A DNA stretch of 64,000 nt from Aquamicrobium defluvii (GTDB lineage Bacteria; Pseudomonadota; Alphaproteobacteria; Rhizobiales; Rhizobiaceae), in contig NZ_SNZF01000003.1 of the NCBI RefSeq assembly GCF_004363725.1, positions 62,001 to 126,000 on the forward strand, read 5' to 3'. The first letter of the stretch is position 1. The number at the start of each line of letters is the position of its first letter. This document shows positions 48,332-58,496 of this stretch, piece after piece. Below the pieces are notes generated by a model. That model saw only the letters and a program-made list of their open reading frames with translations. It did no database searches and was not told where the DNA came from. The translations under genes and the position numbers were made by a program.

Positions 48332-49669
48332 CTACCCCATTTGCCGGCGTTGCAGCATGGCCGGCAAAGGCGGTGCAGGAACCGGTGCGGCATCCACCAG
48401 TTCCGCCAGAACGCGGGCCGATTGAAGATCGAAAGCGGGCAGAAAGCGGGCGAACGGCGCAACGACCGGCGTGACTGCGACATTTTTTCCGGGTGGTGTC
48501 ACGCAGGGCGTGGCAGCCAAAGCTGCGCGCGCAAGGCTTTCCGGCACATCGGGAGGCAGGGCTCCGGCAAGCCCGCGCCTGTTGCCAGCGGGCGCGATGA
48601 CGATCCCGGTGTCATTATCCTGAAAGATGAACCTGTAGCGGCCGTCCCAGATGAGGCCGGACACGGCTTGCATGGGCTGCGGCAATCCGCGCGCCTCGCG
48701 CAGCAGGAAAATGCCGCTTCGCCTTGCGTCGACCAGCGCACGCGCCAGCGTCGCCCGCTGCAAGGTTCCGGTCGCCAGAGCATCCAGCAGCGAGCCTGTC
48801 CGCTCCATATCGGGCAGCACTGCAAGGCCGCCCGTGGTGGCCAGCAGCAGCCGCAGCGCATGGGTCGCGGCCTTGCGGTCCCGGTGACCGGCAAAGGCGC
48901 GGTCGAGCCGGATGAGACCCGTGGCCGGGCGCGAAGCGAACTGTCCGATCAGTGCCGCCGTTCGCGCATCGAGATCGCGGCGCTTCCCTGCCGCCTTCGC
49001 CGCGACCCGCATGGCAGAGGAAAAGCCTTGCTCGTCGAGGGCGGAGCGTATGCGGGGCCGCTCGTAAGCGTGGTCCTCGTTGGTGGGGTCGTCGATCCAG
49101 CCGATCCCTTTGGTGCGCAGCCCTTCGCGAAGTGCCTCGCGACGCATTCCAAGCAAGGGCCGCACGATCCAGATGTCGCCGTCGAAGAGTGTGGCGGGAG
49201 CCATGCCGGCGAGACCGCGTCCTTCGTCCCCCATTGCGGCGCTGCGGTCCAGCCGCATGGTCACGGTTTCGGCCTGATCGTCAGCCGTGTGTCCGGTCAG
49301 AACCATGCCCATGCCTTCGGCACGCGCGACGTCGGCCAGCAGCCGGTAGCGGGCCTCGCGCGCTGCCGCAGGGACCCCGCCAAGAGGCTTCGGGCCCTCC
49401 CATACACGGATATGGTGCCGGATTCCCAGCCTTGCGCACAAGGATCCCACTTTCAGCGCCTCGTCACGCGCGGCTGGCCGCAGCGCATGGTCGACCGTCA
49501 CCGCGACAAGCTTTGCGTCGGGACGGTGCGCACGGAAGAATTCGTTCAGCAGAACAAGAAGGGCGGTCGAATCGCTGCCGCCGGAAATCGCGACGACAGC
49601 GCCGCCGGAAAAATCGATGTCGGAAAAAACGCGGGCGTCGTGGTCCGGTTCGGCTTCCAGCGTCAGCAC
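48332..49669 (-). CDS. tilS: tRNA(Ile)-lysidine synthetase
   Basis: Modifies the wobble C34 of the AUA-decoding tRNA(Ile2) to lysidine; 445 aa. The PP-loop ATPase motif AISGGSDSTALL is at about 28-39, and VLTGHTADDQAET follows. The C-terminal half is more diverged, as is usual in Alphaproteobacteria. The start is GTG at 49669, giving a 7-bp overlap with the end of cpoB; a slightly different start cannot be ruled out. It is part of the tol-pal-cpoB-tilS-ftsH series. Confidence 0.93.
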   Translation of the reverse strand: MLTLEAEPDHDARVFSDIDFSGGAVVAISGGSDSTALLVLLNEFFRAHRPDAKLVAVTVDHALRPAARDEALKVGSLCARLGIRHHIRVWEGPKPLGGVPAAAREARYRLLADVARAEGMGMVLTGHTADDQAETVTMRLDRSAAMGDEGRGLAGMAPATLFDGDIWIVRPLLGMRREALREGLRTKGIGWIDDPTNEDHAYERPRIRSALDEQGFSSAMRVAAKAAGKRRDLDARTAALIGQFASRPATGLIRLDRAFAGHRDRKAATHALRLLLATTGGLAVLPDMERTGSLLDALATGTLQRATLARALVDARRSGIFLLREARGLPQPMQAVSGLIWDGRYRFIFQDNDTGIVIAPAGNRRGLAGALPPDVPESLARAALAATPCVTPPGKNVAVTPVVAPFARFLPAFDLQSARVLAELVDAAPVPAPPLPAMLQRRQMG

Positions 49670-50700
49670 GACGCGAGCGCCCGTTCCTGCTTGACGCGCT
49701 CCTTGAGGGCCGCGGAGGCGTTGGGATAGCGCTTTCCGACTTCGGCAAAGGTCGCGCAGGCCACGTCGCGCTGCTTCAGGCCGGCCAGCGAAACGCCGAG
49801 CTTCAGCAGCATATCGGGCGCCTTCCTGGCCTTGGGATAGCTCTTGCTGGCCGCAAGGAAGACCTCGGCCGCATCGCGGTACTTCTGCTGCCCGAGCAGC
49901 GATTCGCCCAGCCAGTAATGCGCGTCGGCGGCGTTGGCATCCTTGGGGAAGCGGTCGATATGTTCGCGGAATCCGGCCTCGGCGGTGCCGTAGTCGCCGG
50001 ACAGGATGAACTGATAGGAATTGCGGTAGAGTTCCTGCGGGTCGTCGGTGCGCGGCAGGGCTGCGACCTGGGTGCCGGAATTGTCCGCCGGCTGGCCCGC
50101 CGCCGGCGCCTGCGGAGCGGCCGTCACGGACTGCGTGCCGGAACCGGCGTCGATGACATTGCCGTCCTTGTCCACGGTGATGGTTCCGAAAGTCGTGGGC
50201 GGCGTGCCGGGGATCAGCTTGCCGGGCTCGCCATCGCCGGAATCGATGATGATGTCCTCGACAGTCGAACCTCCGGCAACGTCGCCGGAGGTCGTGGTTT
50301 CGGGAGCGGAAGGCGCGCCGGCGACCGAAGTGCCGGAATTGCCCGCATCGGTGCGCTTCTGCCCGCCCTCTTCAAGCTGCTGGAGGCGGAACTCGTTGTC
50401 CTCCTGCTGCTTGCGGATCTGCTCCTGCATTTGCAGGATCTGGAAGTTGAGTTCCTCGACCTTGCCGTTGAGGGCGCGGATCTGCTCTTCCAGCGCCGTC
50501 AGGCCGCCGCTCTGGGCAAGCTGGTAACTGCCCTCTTCCTTGCCCGATCCGAACAGGGAAGGCAGTTCGACGCCCGGAAGCCGGAAGTTGAAGCCACCAC
50601 GCTCCGGCGCCGCCGCCGGTCCGGCTTCGCTGGCCATGCCGGCCGCGCCGGACAGGAGCAGCGCTGCCAGCGTGCCGCTCAGGATTTTTCTAAGATGCAT
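49663..50700 (-). CDS. cpoB: Cell division coordinator CpoB (YbgF)
   Basis: A periplasmic protein linking the Tol system to peptidoglycan synthesis in division; 345 aa. A signal peptide of about 24 residues is followed by a coiled coil at about 67-112 (EEQIRALNGKVEELNFQILQMQEQIRKQQ), a low-complexity linker and C-terminal TPR repeats (about 220-340: LYRNSYQFILSGDYGTAEAGFREHIDRFPKD, AHYWLGESLLGQQKY). It lies 179 bp downstream of pal and overlaps tilS. Confidence 0.94.
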   Translation of the reverse strand: MHLRKILSGTLAALLLSGAAGMASEAGPAAAPERGGFNFRLPGVELPSLFGSGKEEGSYQLAQSGGLTALEEQIRALNGKVEELNFQILQMQEQIRKQQEDNEFRLQQLEEGGQKRTDAGNSGTSVAGAPSAPETTTSGDVAGGSTVEDIIIDSGDGEPGKLIPGTPPTTFGTITVDKDGNVIDAGSGTQSVTAAPQAPAAGQPADNSGTQVAALPRTDDPQELYRNSYQFILSGDYGTAEAGFREHIDRFPKDANAADAHYWLGESLLGQQKYRDAAEVFLAASKSYPKARKAPDMLLKLGVSLAGLKQRDVACATFAEVGKRYPNASAALKERVKQERALASC

Positions 50701-50820
50701 GAGCCTCTCGCCATTACAGTGAAACCCGGTTTTGCGTCCGCCTTCGGCATGAAGACGCGGACGGCACCGTTTCTAGCAGGGCGCGAGACTTCGGCCAAAT
50801 TTTGTTTGACAGCCGGTTTC

Positions 50821-50858
50821 AAGGAAAAAGGCGGCCATCGGAGCCGCCTTTATTCCTT
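50821..50858 (-). terminator. Terminator after pal
   Basis: A perfect 8-bp core stem (50828-50835 with 50843-50850), nested in an outer AAGGAA/TTCCTT pair (50821-50826, 50853-50858). On the minus strand the core is followed by TTTCCTTG. It lies about 22 bp beyond the pal stop. Confidence 0.75.
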
Positions 50859-50879
50859 GTCGGAAAGACTTGTCCGGGC

Positions 50880-51383
50880 TCAGGAGCCCGCGCCACCCAG
50901 CGTGGTGACGGCACGGCGGTTCTGCGACCAGCAGGAGATGTCGTCGCAGACGGCGACCGGACGCTCCTTGCCGTAGGAGATGGTCTTGATGCGGCTGGCG
51001 GCAACGCCCTGCGAGGCAAGGTAGTCGCGGGTCGCGGCGGCGCGGCGGGCGCCCAGGGCAAGGTTGTATTCGCGGGTGCCGCGTTCGTCGGCATGGCCTT
51101 CGACCACGATGGAATACTGCCGGTAGCGGTTGAGCCACTGGGCCTGGCGGGCCAGCGTCTGCTGGGCGTCGGCGCGGATGGACGAGGAGTCCAGATCGAA
51201 GAAGATGCGGTCGCCGACATTGACGGTGAAGTCCTGCGCCGAGCCGGGCGTCGCCGCTCCGCCGCCGAGGCCGAGATCGGCCGCGCTGTTGGGGGTCTTC
51301 TTGGAGGCGCAGCCGGCAAGCGCCAACGAGGCGACGAGCGCGACCATCACCGGATTTGCTGCAAGTTTTGCGATACGGCGCAT
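50880..51383 (-). CDS. pal: Peptidoglycan-associated lipoprotein Pal
   Basis: An outer-membrane lipoprotein binding peptidoglycan, 167 aa. The lipobox is LALAGC (Cys about 25). The OmpA domain holds VNVGDRIFFDLDSSSI, the peptidoglycan-binding VVEGHADERGTREYNLALGARRA and the ending SQNRRAV. The ATG at 51383 follows AAGGAGAGG; an ATG 18 bp upstream lies in the ribosome-binding region itself and is less likely. It has its own 287-bp upstream region after tolB. Confidence 0.97.
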   Translation of the reverse strand: MRRIAKLAANPVMVALVASLALAGCASKKTPNSAADLGLGGGAATPGSAQDFTVNVGDRIFFDLDSSSIRADAQQTLARQAQWLNRYRQYSIVVEGHADERGTREYNLALGARRAAATRDYLASQGVAASRIKTISYGKERPVAVCDDISCWSQNRRAVTTLGGAGS

Positions 51384-51605
51384 ACCGCCTCTCCTTCGCA
51401 TTCGAGTAACTTCGTTGATCTGCCAGTAACCACGTTTGGGTTAACCGGCTTTCAAGAAACACGGTTAAATTTCGGTTCACGCCTTCGGCCAGTTCCCGAG
51501 CGTCATGTCCCCGCAAGGCGCGATCCGATCATCGACGCGCAGCCAGATGACGACAAAGAGGCAAAATCTTGGCCGCAATCCGCTTGTGCGTCATTTTAGG
51601 CCGGA

Positions 51606-51636
51606 ATATGCCCGAAACGCAGGGATTCGGGCATAT
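51606..51636. terminator. Hairpin downstream of tolB
   Basis: A perfect 11-bp stem ATATGCCCGAA/TTCGGGCATAT (51606-51616 with 51626-51636) lies 35 bp after the tolB stop. There is no T tract. It separates tolQRAB from pal, so pal is probably also driven by its own promoter. Confidence 0.6.
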
Positions 51637-51670
51637 CCGCCACACATGTCCGGTTTCCCGGCCGCCTGCC

Positions 51671-52984
51671 TCAGTCGAGCAGGGGCGACCAGGCCGGGTC
51701 CGACGCAAAGTTGGGCGACGGAATCTGCTGCTCGTTCCGGCCGGTGAGATCGACCGAATAGAGCTTCGGCCCGCCCGAACCGGCAGCCTGCTTCAGATAC
51801 ATGATCACGCGCCCGTTCGGAGCCCATGTCGGGCCTTCCTGCAGGAAGCCGGAGGTGAGAATGCGCTCGCCCGAGCCGTCGGTGCGCATCACGCCGATCT
51901 GGAACTGGCCGCCCGACTGCTTGGTGAAGGCGATCAGATCGCCGCGCGGCGACCACACGGGCGTCGAATAGCTGCCCTCGCCGAAGGAGATGCGGGTCTG
52001 CCCCGAACCGTCCGCGCCCATCACATAGATGTGAGGACGGCCGCCCCGGTCCGAGGTGAAGACGATCTTCGAGCCGTCAGGCGAGTAGGAAGGCGAGGTG
52101 TCGATGGCATTGGAGCTGGTCAGGCGCGTGGTGTTGCGGCTCCTCAGATCCATGGAATAGATGTTGGAGTTGCCGTCCTCGCGCATCAAGCTCATGATCA
52201 CGCGCTGGCCGTCCGGCGAGAAGCGCGGCGCGAAGGTCATGCCGGGGAAGTTGCCGACCAGCTCGCGCTGTCCGGTTTCGAGCTGGAGCAGGTAGACGCG
52301 CGGCTGCCCGCTCTCGTAGGACATGTAGGTTATTTCCTGCCGGTTGGGCGAGAAGCGCGGCGTCATCACGATCGAACGCCCGTCGGACAGGAAGCGCGCA
52401 TTTGCCCCGTCCTGGTCCATGATCGCCAGCCGCTTCTTGCGGGCGTTCTTGGCGCCCGATTCGTCGATGAAGACGATGCGGGTGTCGAAATAGCCCTTTT
52501 CGCCGGTCAGCCGCTCATAGATGGCATCGGCGATGATGTGGGCGACGCGCCGCGTGTTGGCGCCGTTTGCGAAGAACTGCTCGCCGGAGAGCTGCTGTCC
52601 GGCGAACGTATCCCACAGCCGGTATTCGGCGCGGACGCGGCCGTCGCCTTCCTTGCTGACGCGGCCCGTGACCAGAGCCTGCGCATTGATGACCTTCCAG
52701 TCGTCGAAGCGCGGCGCCTGATCGGGATTTGCGATCTTTTCGATGAACGCGGCCTTGTCGATGGGTGCGAACAGCCCCGAACGTTTCAGGTCCGCCTGAA
52801 CGATGGAGGAGATTTCCGCGCCCAGTTCGCCACCCGCGAAGTCGGTGATGGCGATGGGCAGCGGCTCGATGGTGCCCTTGTTGACGTCGATTTCCACCAG
52901 CGCGCTGGCGGGGCCGATGGCGAGCCCCGTGGCCGCGCCGGCAAGCGCTGCGACCATCATGAGCGTCTTGAGCAGTGTCTTCAT
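51671..52984 (-). CDS. tolB: Tol-Pal system protein TolB
   Basis: A periplasmic protein that binds Pal and TolA; 437 aa. A signal peptide ends [11 protein letters not shown], the N-terminal alpha/beta domain spans about 35-165, and a six-bladed WD40-like propeller follows with repeated [11 protein letters not shown], [16 protein letters not shown] and [15 protein letters not shown] blades. It is the last gene of tolQRAB, 32 bp after tolA. Confidence 0.97.
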   Translation of the reverse strand: MKTLLKTLMMVAALAGAATGLAIGPASALVEIDVNKGTIEPLPIAITDFAGGELGAEISSIVQADLKRSGLFAPIDKAAFIEKIANPDQAPRFDDWKVINAQALVTGRVSKEGDGRVRAEYRLWDTFAGQQLSGEQFFANGANTRRVAHIIADAIYERLTGEKGYFDTRIVFIDESGAKNARKKRLAIMDQDGANARFLSDGRSIVMTPRFSPNRQEITYMSYESGQPRVYLLQLETGQRELVGNFPGMTFAPRFSPDGQRVIMSLMREDGNSNIYSMDLRSRNTTRLTSSNAIDTSPSYSPDGSKIVFTSDRGGRPHIYVMGADGSGQTRISFGEGSYSTPVWSPRGDLIAFTKQSGGQFQIGVMRTDGSGERILTSGFLQEGPTWAPNGRVIMYLKQAAGSGGPKLYSVDLTGRNEQQIPSPNFASDPAWSPLLD

Positions 52985-53016
52985 GCTTTCAGCCTCATTG
53001 GTTCCAGTCCGGCGAT

Positions 53017-54129
53017 TCAGAACATGTCGCTCGGGTCGAAATTGACCACCACTTCCGACCAGCTGTCATATTTGTCGGCGGGCAGGTTGAAGGGCGCGCA
53101 CTTCTGCACCGCGCGCACCGCGGATTCGGCGGCCGTGCGGCCGGGGCCGGAGGATGCTCCGCCCGAGATCACTTCCGGGCGGCCTTCCAGCACGCCGGAA
53201 CGGTCGAGCCGGAAGCGCACCGAAACCTTCAGCATGGCCGCATCGTCCACACCGGCGGGAATGCTCCAGCAGCCGCCGAGCTTCTGGCGCAGCGCATCCA
53301 TCTCGTTCTGCGACAGGCGGTTGCCGCCGGTGGTCTTCCTGCCCCCCAGCGACGCCTGCTCGGTCGAGCGCTTCGCGCCGCCGCCGGAAGGCTTGCGCTT
53401 GTCGAGCAGCGCGGCGATCTCGTCGGCGTTGAAATCCTTGTCGTCCGACTTCTGCTGCGCGCTGCTGCTTGCCGGGGTCTTCTGCGCCGGCTTGCTGTCC
53501 GCAGCCTTCGCAGTCTGCGTTTCAGCCGGCTTCGGCCGCGCCTGCGGGGCGGGCGCCCTGTCGGGAAGCGACGACTGCTCGGCAGGCTTGTCCTCGGCTG
53601 CGATCGCCTCGGCCACGGCGTCGGGCTTTGCGGGCTCGGGTTTTGCCTCGGCCGGCTTCTGATCGGCAGGCTTCTGGACCGGCTGCGGTTCCTTCACCGG
53701 CTCGGGCTTGGGGGCCGGCTTTGGCTCAGGCGGCTTGACCGGCTCAGGCTTCGGCTCTTCCTTCGGCGTTTCCTGCGGAGCCGGTTTTTCGGCCGGTTTC
53801 GGCGCCGGCGGCGGTGCCGCGGCATTGTCCACCGGCGTCGGCTTGGGATCGGGCGTGATCGGCTTGTCCGTGTCGACGGAATTTTCGCCGACCTCTCGGG
53901 CGTCGGCCACGATGTCGGGCCGTTGCGTCGGCGTGGGCGCCGGCTTCTCGTTCATCGGTGCCTTTTTGTCGCCCTGCTGGATCTGCGTCAGCTCTTCCAG
54001 CGGCACGATGTCGACCGGCAGCGATTCGACCTCGCTCACCTCGAAGGCGGCAGGCGCCGACAGCGACACCAGCCCGAAGGCAAGCACCGCCGCATGCAGG
54101 GCCAGCGATGTGGTGAGGCTCGCCTTCAA
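53017..54129 (-). CDS. tolA: Tol-Pal system protein TolA
   Basis: The energised link between the inner-membrane TolQR motor and the outer membrane; 370 aa. A membrane helix (about 8-30) precedes a long stretch rich in Pro, Lys, Glu and Ala (about 50-240), then a small C-terminal TonB-like domain with [18 protein letters not shown] and ending [14 protein letters not shown]. The start codon is TTG at 54129, 5 bp after the tolR stop. The length and composition are normal. Confidence 0.93.
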   Translation of the reverse strand: MKASLTTSLALHAAVLAFGLVSLSAPAAFEVSEVESLPVDIVPLEELTQIQQGDKKAPMNEKPAPTPTQRPDIVADAREVGENSVDTDKPITPDPKPTPVDNAAAPPPAPKPAEKPAPQETPKEEPKPEPVKPPEPKPAPKPEPVKEPQPVQKPADQKPAEAKPEPAKPDAVAEAIAAEDKPAEQSSLPDRAPAPQARPKPAETQTAKAADSKPAQKTPASSSAQQKSDDKDFNADEIAALLDKRKPSGGGAKRSTEQASLGGRKTTGGNRLSQNEMDALRQKLGGCWSIPAGVDDAAMLKVSVRFRLDRSGVLEGRPEVISGGASSGPGRTAAESAVRAVQKCAPFNLPADKYDSWSEVVVNFDPSDMF

Positions 54130-54134
54130 GGCTG

Positions 54135-54584
54135 TCAGTCCTGTTCCTGAAGGGTGACGAGGCCGAGGTTCTTGTACCCGGCGGCCGAGATGCGGGCCAT
54201 GACCTGCATCACCGTGCCATAGTCGGCGGTCTTGTCGCCGCGCACGTAGATGCGCTCCTCATAGCCGGTCTTGGCGATGGCCTCGAGCCGCGGCACCACT
54301 TCGTCCACCGCGATCTCGGTCTCCTGAAGGTAGACCTGACCCTTGTCGTTGACCGAAACGGTGATCGGCTGGGTGTCGGCGTTCATCGGCCTCGCCTGCG
54401 TCTCGGGCAGGTCGATGGGCACGCCTACGGTGAGCAGGGGTGCGGCCACCATGAAGATGATCAGCAGAACCAGCATCACGTCCACGAAGGGCGTGACGTT
54501 GATCTCCGACATCAGCGTGTTGCGGCGGCCGCGCCTTCCGCGCCCGCCTCTGCCACCACCGCCCGTGCCTACAGACATTCCCAT
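54135..54584 (-). CDS. tolR: Tol-Pal system protein TolR
   Basis: An ExbD/TolR-type proton-channel subunit, 149 aa. It has a short glycine-rich cytoplasmic stretch (GTGGGGRGGRGRRGRR) and one membrane helix with the essential Asp in EINVTPFVDVMLVLLIIFMV (about 27-46), then a periplasmic domain. Together with TolQ it converts the proton gradient into TolA motion. Confidence 0.96.
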   Translation of the reverse strand: MGMSVGTGGGGRGGRGRRGRRNTLMSEINVTPFVDVMLVLLIIFMVAAPLLTVGVPIDLPETQARPMNADTQPITVSVNDKGQVYLQETEIAVDEVVPRLEAIAKTGYEERIYVRGDKTADYGTVMQVMARISAAGYKNLGLVTLQEQD

Positions 54585-54630
54585 TTCCGAACCTCAGACT
54601 GCCCCGGTTGCGCGATCCGCAGTTGCCCGA

Positions 54631-55338
54631 TCAGGACCGGGCGACCTTTTCATCGATTTGGCGCGAGAGTATGGCGGAAAACTCGTCCGCGAAGCCTTCC
54701 ATGCGCCCGGCCAGCTTGCCGGCATCCGACGACAGCTTGTTGTAGGCGATGACGGCGGGGATGGCCGCGAGCAGGCCGATGGCCGTGGCCAGCAGGGCTT
54801 CCGCGATACCCGGCGCCACCACCGCAAGGCTGGTCGACTTGGAGCCGGCGATCGCCTGGAACGAGGTCATGATGCCGATCACCGTGCCGAACAGGCCGAT
54901 GAAGGGCGCTGCCGAACCGATGGTGGCGAGGAAGCCCAGATTGCCTTCCAGCCGCTCCATCTCGCGGGTGAGTGCAAGGTCCATGGCCTTGTCGATGCGC
55001 ATCTGCAGGCCGTGCGGAGATTTCGCGCCCTTCTCGAAGCTTTTCTTCCATTCGCGCATGGCGGCCACGAAGATCGAGCCCATGCCGGTGGTCTTGCGGT
55101 CGGAAAGGGTGCGGTAGAGTTCCTCCAGCGACTGCCCCGACCAGAATATCTGCTCGAAGCGATTGAGCGCCGAGCGCATGCGCCCGTAGGAGACGACCTT
55201 GTCGAAAATGATCGCCCACGTCCACACCGATGCGCCGAGCAGGCCGATCATGACCAGCTTGACCACCCAGTTCGCCTGCATGAACAGGGCCCAGATCGAC
55301 AGATTCGCCGCCGGTTCGGCGAGAGCGATGTTTTCCAT
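54631..55338 (-). CDS. tolQ: Tol-Pal system protein TolQ
   Basis: An ExbB/MotA-type channel protein, 235 aa, with three membrane helices (about 20-42, 135-158 and 170-195). The conserved block LGFLATIGSAAPFIGLFGTVIGIMTSF (about 132-158) is diagnostic. It is the first gene of tolQRAB. A related, but distinct, ExbB/MotA-type gene begins at 63.3 kb. Confidence 0.97.
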   Translation of the reverse strand: MENIALAEPAANLSIWALFMQANWVVKLVMIGLLGASVWTWAIIFDKVVSYGRMRSALNRFEQIFWSGQSLEELYRTLSDRKTTGMGSIFVAAMREWKKSFEKGAKSPHGLQMRIDKAMDLALTREMERLEGNLGFLATIGSAAPFIGLFGTVIGIMTSFQAIAGSKSTSLAVVAPGIAEALLATAIGLLAAIPAVIAYNKLSSDAGKLAGRMEGFADEFSAILSRQIDEKVARS

Positions 55339-55730
55339 CCAAACGTTCCTTAAAACTTCACGGGCTGGGCTCTCCGCCGGCCTGCGACGCTTTACCCCTG
55401 GCTGTCCCGCGCGCCCGGCTTCGCCTCAAATGCCTGCGATGGGCACCTTTCGGGGCCTTTTCACGGCAAATGTTGGTAAAAGGAAGGCGCACCGATTCCT
55501 TCGATTTTCATCGAAACCTTCATGAAGCGTTATGGTTAAGGATGCGTTAGAACGACGACGCTTCCCGCGCGACACGATCTCTTTTTCTCATGTCGGGTTT
55601 CGGGCACGATCTTGCCCGAGAAGCCTTCCGGCTTTCGGAATCTTGCCGGCACGGTGCGGATGACGGCACATGGCAGGCCGTATCCGCTCCGTCCCCCGGC
55701 GGAATTTTCTGGATGTCTGGCCTGAAATTC
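55339..55730. other. Intergenic region between ybgC and tolQ
   Basis: A 392-bp gap on the minus strand. A hairpin CGGGCA/TGCCCG (55601-55618) lies in the first part after the ybgC stop, and a perfect palindrome TTCGAT-4-ATCGAA is at 55500-55515. A TTAACCAT site and an imperfect TTAA-N7-TTAG lie at 55532-55550. The rest shows no gene and should hold the tolQ promoter. Confidence 0.5.
55532..55550 (-). promoter_or_regulatory. CtrA-like site upstream of tolQ
   Basis: On the minus strand CTAA-N7-TTAA with TTAACCAT (55532-55539). It is one base short of the full consensus and about 195-210 bp before tolQ. CtrA control of the Tol operon is plausible for a division system but not shown. Confidence 0.4.
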
Positions 55731-56189
55731 TCAGGCTTTCGGCATGAAAGCCGCGTTCCACTCCTTCGGGAAACGGCGCGGACGCCCGTTCTCGCCGATG
55801 ATGGCGGCTTCGACGCGCGCCTCGACCAGCAGCTCCCCGCCCCGCTTCAGTTGCTGGGCCATGGTGATGCGCGCACCCGAAACCTCCAGCGTGCGTGTCT
55901 CGACGGTCAGTATATCGTCGATGCGGGCCGGGGACCGGAAGTCGATCTCCATGCGCCGCACCACCCACACGATCTTCTCGCCGCGTTCGCCGGCGGCAAG
56001 CCGGGTATGATGCACACCGACCAGCCGCAGGAAATCCGAGCGCCCGCGCTCGAAGAATTCCAGATAGCGGGCATGGTAGACGACGCCCGAAAAATCGGTG
56101 TCGGCATAGTAGACCCGCGCCTTGAGCCGGTGGCCGAAAGGTGTCAGCTCGCCGGCGAGCCCCGGCGGAATGTCGTCCTGCATGCTCAT
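55731..56189 (-). CDS. ybgC: Tol-Pal-associated acyl-CoA thioesterase YbgC
   Basis: A hot-dog-fold thioesterase of 152 aa. The catalytic segment [24 protein letters not shown] (about 27-50) is the classic 4HBT/YbgC motif with Asp32. It overlaps the ruvB stop by 4 bp, so it belongs to the ruv transcription unit, with tolQ 392 bp downstream. The physiological substrate is not known in this group. Confidence 0.94.
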   Translation of the reverse strand: MSMQDDIPPGLAGELTPFGHRLKARVYYADTDFSGVVYHARYLEFFERGRSDFLRLVGVHHTRLAAGERGEKIVWVVRRMEIDFRSPARIDDILTVETRTLEVSGARITMAQQLKRGGELLVEARVEAAIIGENGRPRRFPKEWNAAFMPKA

Positions 56190-57223
56190 TCGTCCTCGAA
56201 CAGGCCGATCTGCTGCTGGGCGATGTCGCGCGGCGCTTCCAGCCCCATATGCCGCCAGGCGTTGGCTGTGAGGATGCGCCCGCGCGGCGTGCGCTGGATG
56301 AAGCCCTGCTGGATCAGATAGGGCTCAATGATGTCCTCGATGGCGTCGCGCGGTTCCGAGAGCGCGGCGGCGATGGTCTCGATCCCGACCGGCCCGCCGC
56401 CGAAATTCGAGGCGATCATGGAAAGATAGCGACGGTCGAGCGCATCGAGGCCGAGCCCGTCGACCTCCAGCCGCAACAGAGCTTCATCCGCGATCTTGCG
56501 GTTGACCGTGTCCGCCCCGGCCACAGTCGCGAAATCGCGCACCCGCCGCAGAAGCCGGCCTGCGATGCGCGGCGTGCCCCGCGCCCGGCGCGCGATTTCG
56601 ACCGCGCCGTCGTCGCTCATCGGCAGGCCGAGGATTCGGGCTCCGCGCCGCACGATCGTCTCCAGTTCCTCGACCGTATAGAAATTGAGCCGCACCGGAA
56701 TGCCGAAGCGGTCGCGCAGCGGATTGGTGAGCAGGCCGAGCCGCGTCGTCGCCGCCACCAGCGTGAAGCGGGCGAGGTCGATCTTGACCGAGCGCGCCGC
56801 CGGCCCCTCGCCGATGATGAGGTCGAGCTGGAAATCCTCCATGGCCGGATAGAGGATTTCCTCCACCGCCGGGCTCAGGCGATGAATCTCGTCGATGAAC
56901 AGCACGTCGCGGTCCTCGAGATTGGTGAGCAGCGCGGCGAGGTCGCCCGCCTTGGCGATCACCGGGCCGGAGGTGGAGCGGAAATTGACGCCCATCTCGC
57001 GCGCCATGATCTGGGCGAGCGTGGTCTTGCCGAGCCCCGGCGGGCCGACGAACAGCACATGGTCGAGCGCGTCGCCGCGCCCCCTGGCCGCCTCGATGAA
57101 CACTTTCAGATTGGCGCGCGCCGCCGCCTGACCGACGAAATCGTCGAGCGTCTGCGGCCGCAGCGTCTGGTCGGCGTCCTCGCCGCGCTTTTCGGACGAG
57201 ATGAGGCGGGGGGCGGTGTTCAT
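56186..57223 (-). CDS. ruvB: Holliday junction branch migration helicase RuvB
   Basis: The hexameric AAA+ motor of RuvAB, 345 aa. Walker [10 protein letters not shown] (about 62-70), Walker [10 protein letters not shown], sensor 1 ATTRLG and the arginine-finger region GIPVRLNFY are all intact; the winged-helix C-terminal domain ends [17 protein letters not shown]. It lies 58 bp downstream of ruvA and overlaps ybgC. Confidence 0.98.
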   Translation of the reverse strand: MNTAPRLISSEKRGEDADQTLRPQTLDDFVGQAAARANLKVFIEAARGRGDALDHVLFVGPPGLGKTTLAQIMAREMGVNFRSTSGPVIAKAGDLAALLTNLEDRDVLFIDEIHRLSPAVEEILYPAMEDFQLDLIIGEGPAARSVKIDLARFTLVAATTRLGLLTNPLRDRFGIPVRLNFYTVEELETIVRRGARILGLPMSDDGAVEIARRARGTPRIAGRLLRRVRDFATVAGADTVNRKIADEALLRLEVDGLGLDALDRRYLSMIASNFGGGPVGIETIAAALSEPRDAIEDIIEPYLIQQGFIQRTPRGRILTANAWRHMGLEAPRDIAQQQIGLFEDE

Positions 57224-57281
57224 GGCGCTGTCCTGCCACGGTGCGCAGCCCGGGGCAAGCAGGGCCTCGGCAAACCGTGTC

Positions 57282-57902
57282 TCACCGCGCCAGCTCCTTC
57301 AGGCCGAAACGGATGAGGCGGGCCGAATCGGCATCCTCCCCCGCAGCCTTCAGCGCGGCGGCCACCGCATTGGCGGCAATGTCGCGCGCATAGCCGAGAT
57401 TGACCAGCGCCGAAACGGCGTCGGCCACCGGCGCAGGCGCCACGCCTTCGCCGAGTTCCTGCTTGAGGCCGATGGTGCCGCTCGCCGCGCCGGCATAGGC
57501 CGGGGCCTTGTTCTTCAGTTCGGTGACGATGCGCTCGGCCACCTTCTTGCCGACGCCGGGGGCGCGGCTGACCATGGCGATGTCGCGCAGCGCGATGGCG
57601 TTGGCGAGATCGGAAGGGCTGAGCGTGGACAGGACCGACATGGCCACCTTTGCGCCAACGCCCGGCACATGGGTGGAGAGAAGGCGGAACCAGTCGCGCT
57701 CCAGCGCCGAGCTGAATCCGAACAGGCGGATCATGTCCTCGCGCACCACCGTTTCGATGAACAGCACCACCGCCTCGCCGGGCGCGGGCAGCGAGGCCAG
57801 CGTGCGCGCCGAACAGAAGGCGACATAGCCGACGCCGTGCACATCGACGACGCAATGATCCTCGTCGATCTCGTCCAGCGTGCCCTTGAGCTTGCCGATC
57901 AT
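57282..57902 (-). CDS. ruvA: Holliday junction DNA helicase subunit RuvA
   Basis: The junction-binding subunit that guides RuvB, 206 aa. The OB-like N-terminus ([26 protein letters not shown]), two helix-hairpin-helix motifs ([19 protein letters not shown] and [19 protein letters not shown]) and the C-terminal UBA-like domain III are all present. It lies 13 bp after ruvC. Confidence 0.98.
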   Translation of the reverse strand: MIGKLKGTLDEIDEDHCVVDVHGVGYVAFCSARTLASLPAPGEAVVLFIETVVREDMIRLFGFSSALERDWFRLLSTHVPGVGAKVAMSVLSTLSPSDLANAIALRDIAMVSRAPGVGKKVAERIVTELKNKAPAYAGAASGTIGLKQELGEGVAPAPVADAVSALVNLGYARDIAANAVAAALKAAGEDADSARLIRFGLKELAR

Positions 57903-57915
57903 GCCCCTGCCCTTC

Positions 57916-58425
57916 CTATGCGATCTGCTTCAGCCGGTATGCCACGCTTTGCCTGTGGTGGGCATGGCAGATGGCGATGGCCAGCGCATCGGCCGCATCA
58001 TGCGTGTCGAACACGGCCTTGGGCATCAGCACCTTGACCATCATGTGGATCTGCTTCTTGTCGCCATGGCCGACGCCGATCACCGCCTTCTTGACCGCAT
58101 TGGGCGCATATTCGGCCACCGGCAGGCCGGCAAGGGCCGGCACCAGCATGGCCACCCCGCGCGCCTGGCCGAGCTTCAGCGTCGCAGTGGCGTCCTTGTT
58201 GACGAAGGTCTGCTCCACGGCCGCCTCATGCGGCATGGCCTGATGAAGCACCTGCGACAGGCCCTCGTGCAACTGGCACAGGCGCGAGGCGAGCGTCGCC
58301 TTGTCGTCCGAGCAGACGGAACCGGAAGCCACGAAGCGCAGCGAGTTTCCAAGGCTCTCCACGATGCCCCAGCCGGTGCGCCGAAGCCCCGGGTCGATGC
58401 CGATGATCCGAATCGTTTCCGCCAT
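57916..58425 (-). CDS. ruvC: Holliday junction resolvase RuvC
   Basis: Cuts Holliday junctions symmetrically, 169 aa. The first catalytic aspartate is in [14 protein letters not shown] (D10), and the others fall in [22 protein letters not shown] and the C-terminal [14 protein letters not shown]. It is the first gene of ruvCAB-ybgC and lies 71 bp downstream of the rcdA-like gene. Confidence 0.98.
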   Translation of the reverse strand: MAETIRIIGIDPGLRRTGWGIVESLGNSLRFVASGSVCSDDKATLASRLCQLHEGLSQVLHQAMPHEAAVEQTFVNKDATATLKLGQARGVAMLVPALAGLPVAEYAPNAVKKAVIGVGHGDKKQIHMMVKVLMPKAVFDTHDAADALAIAICHAHHRQSVAYRLKQIA

Positions 58426-58496
58426 GGTCGTCCACTCTATTCACCGGCCGCAGACTTGCCAGCGAAATGTGAACAAACCAGAAACGCAACAGGGGA

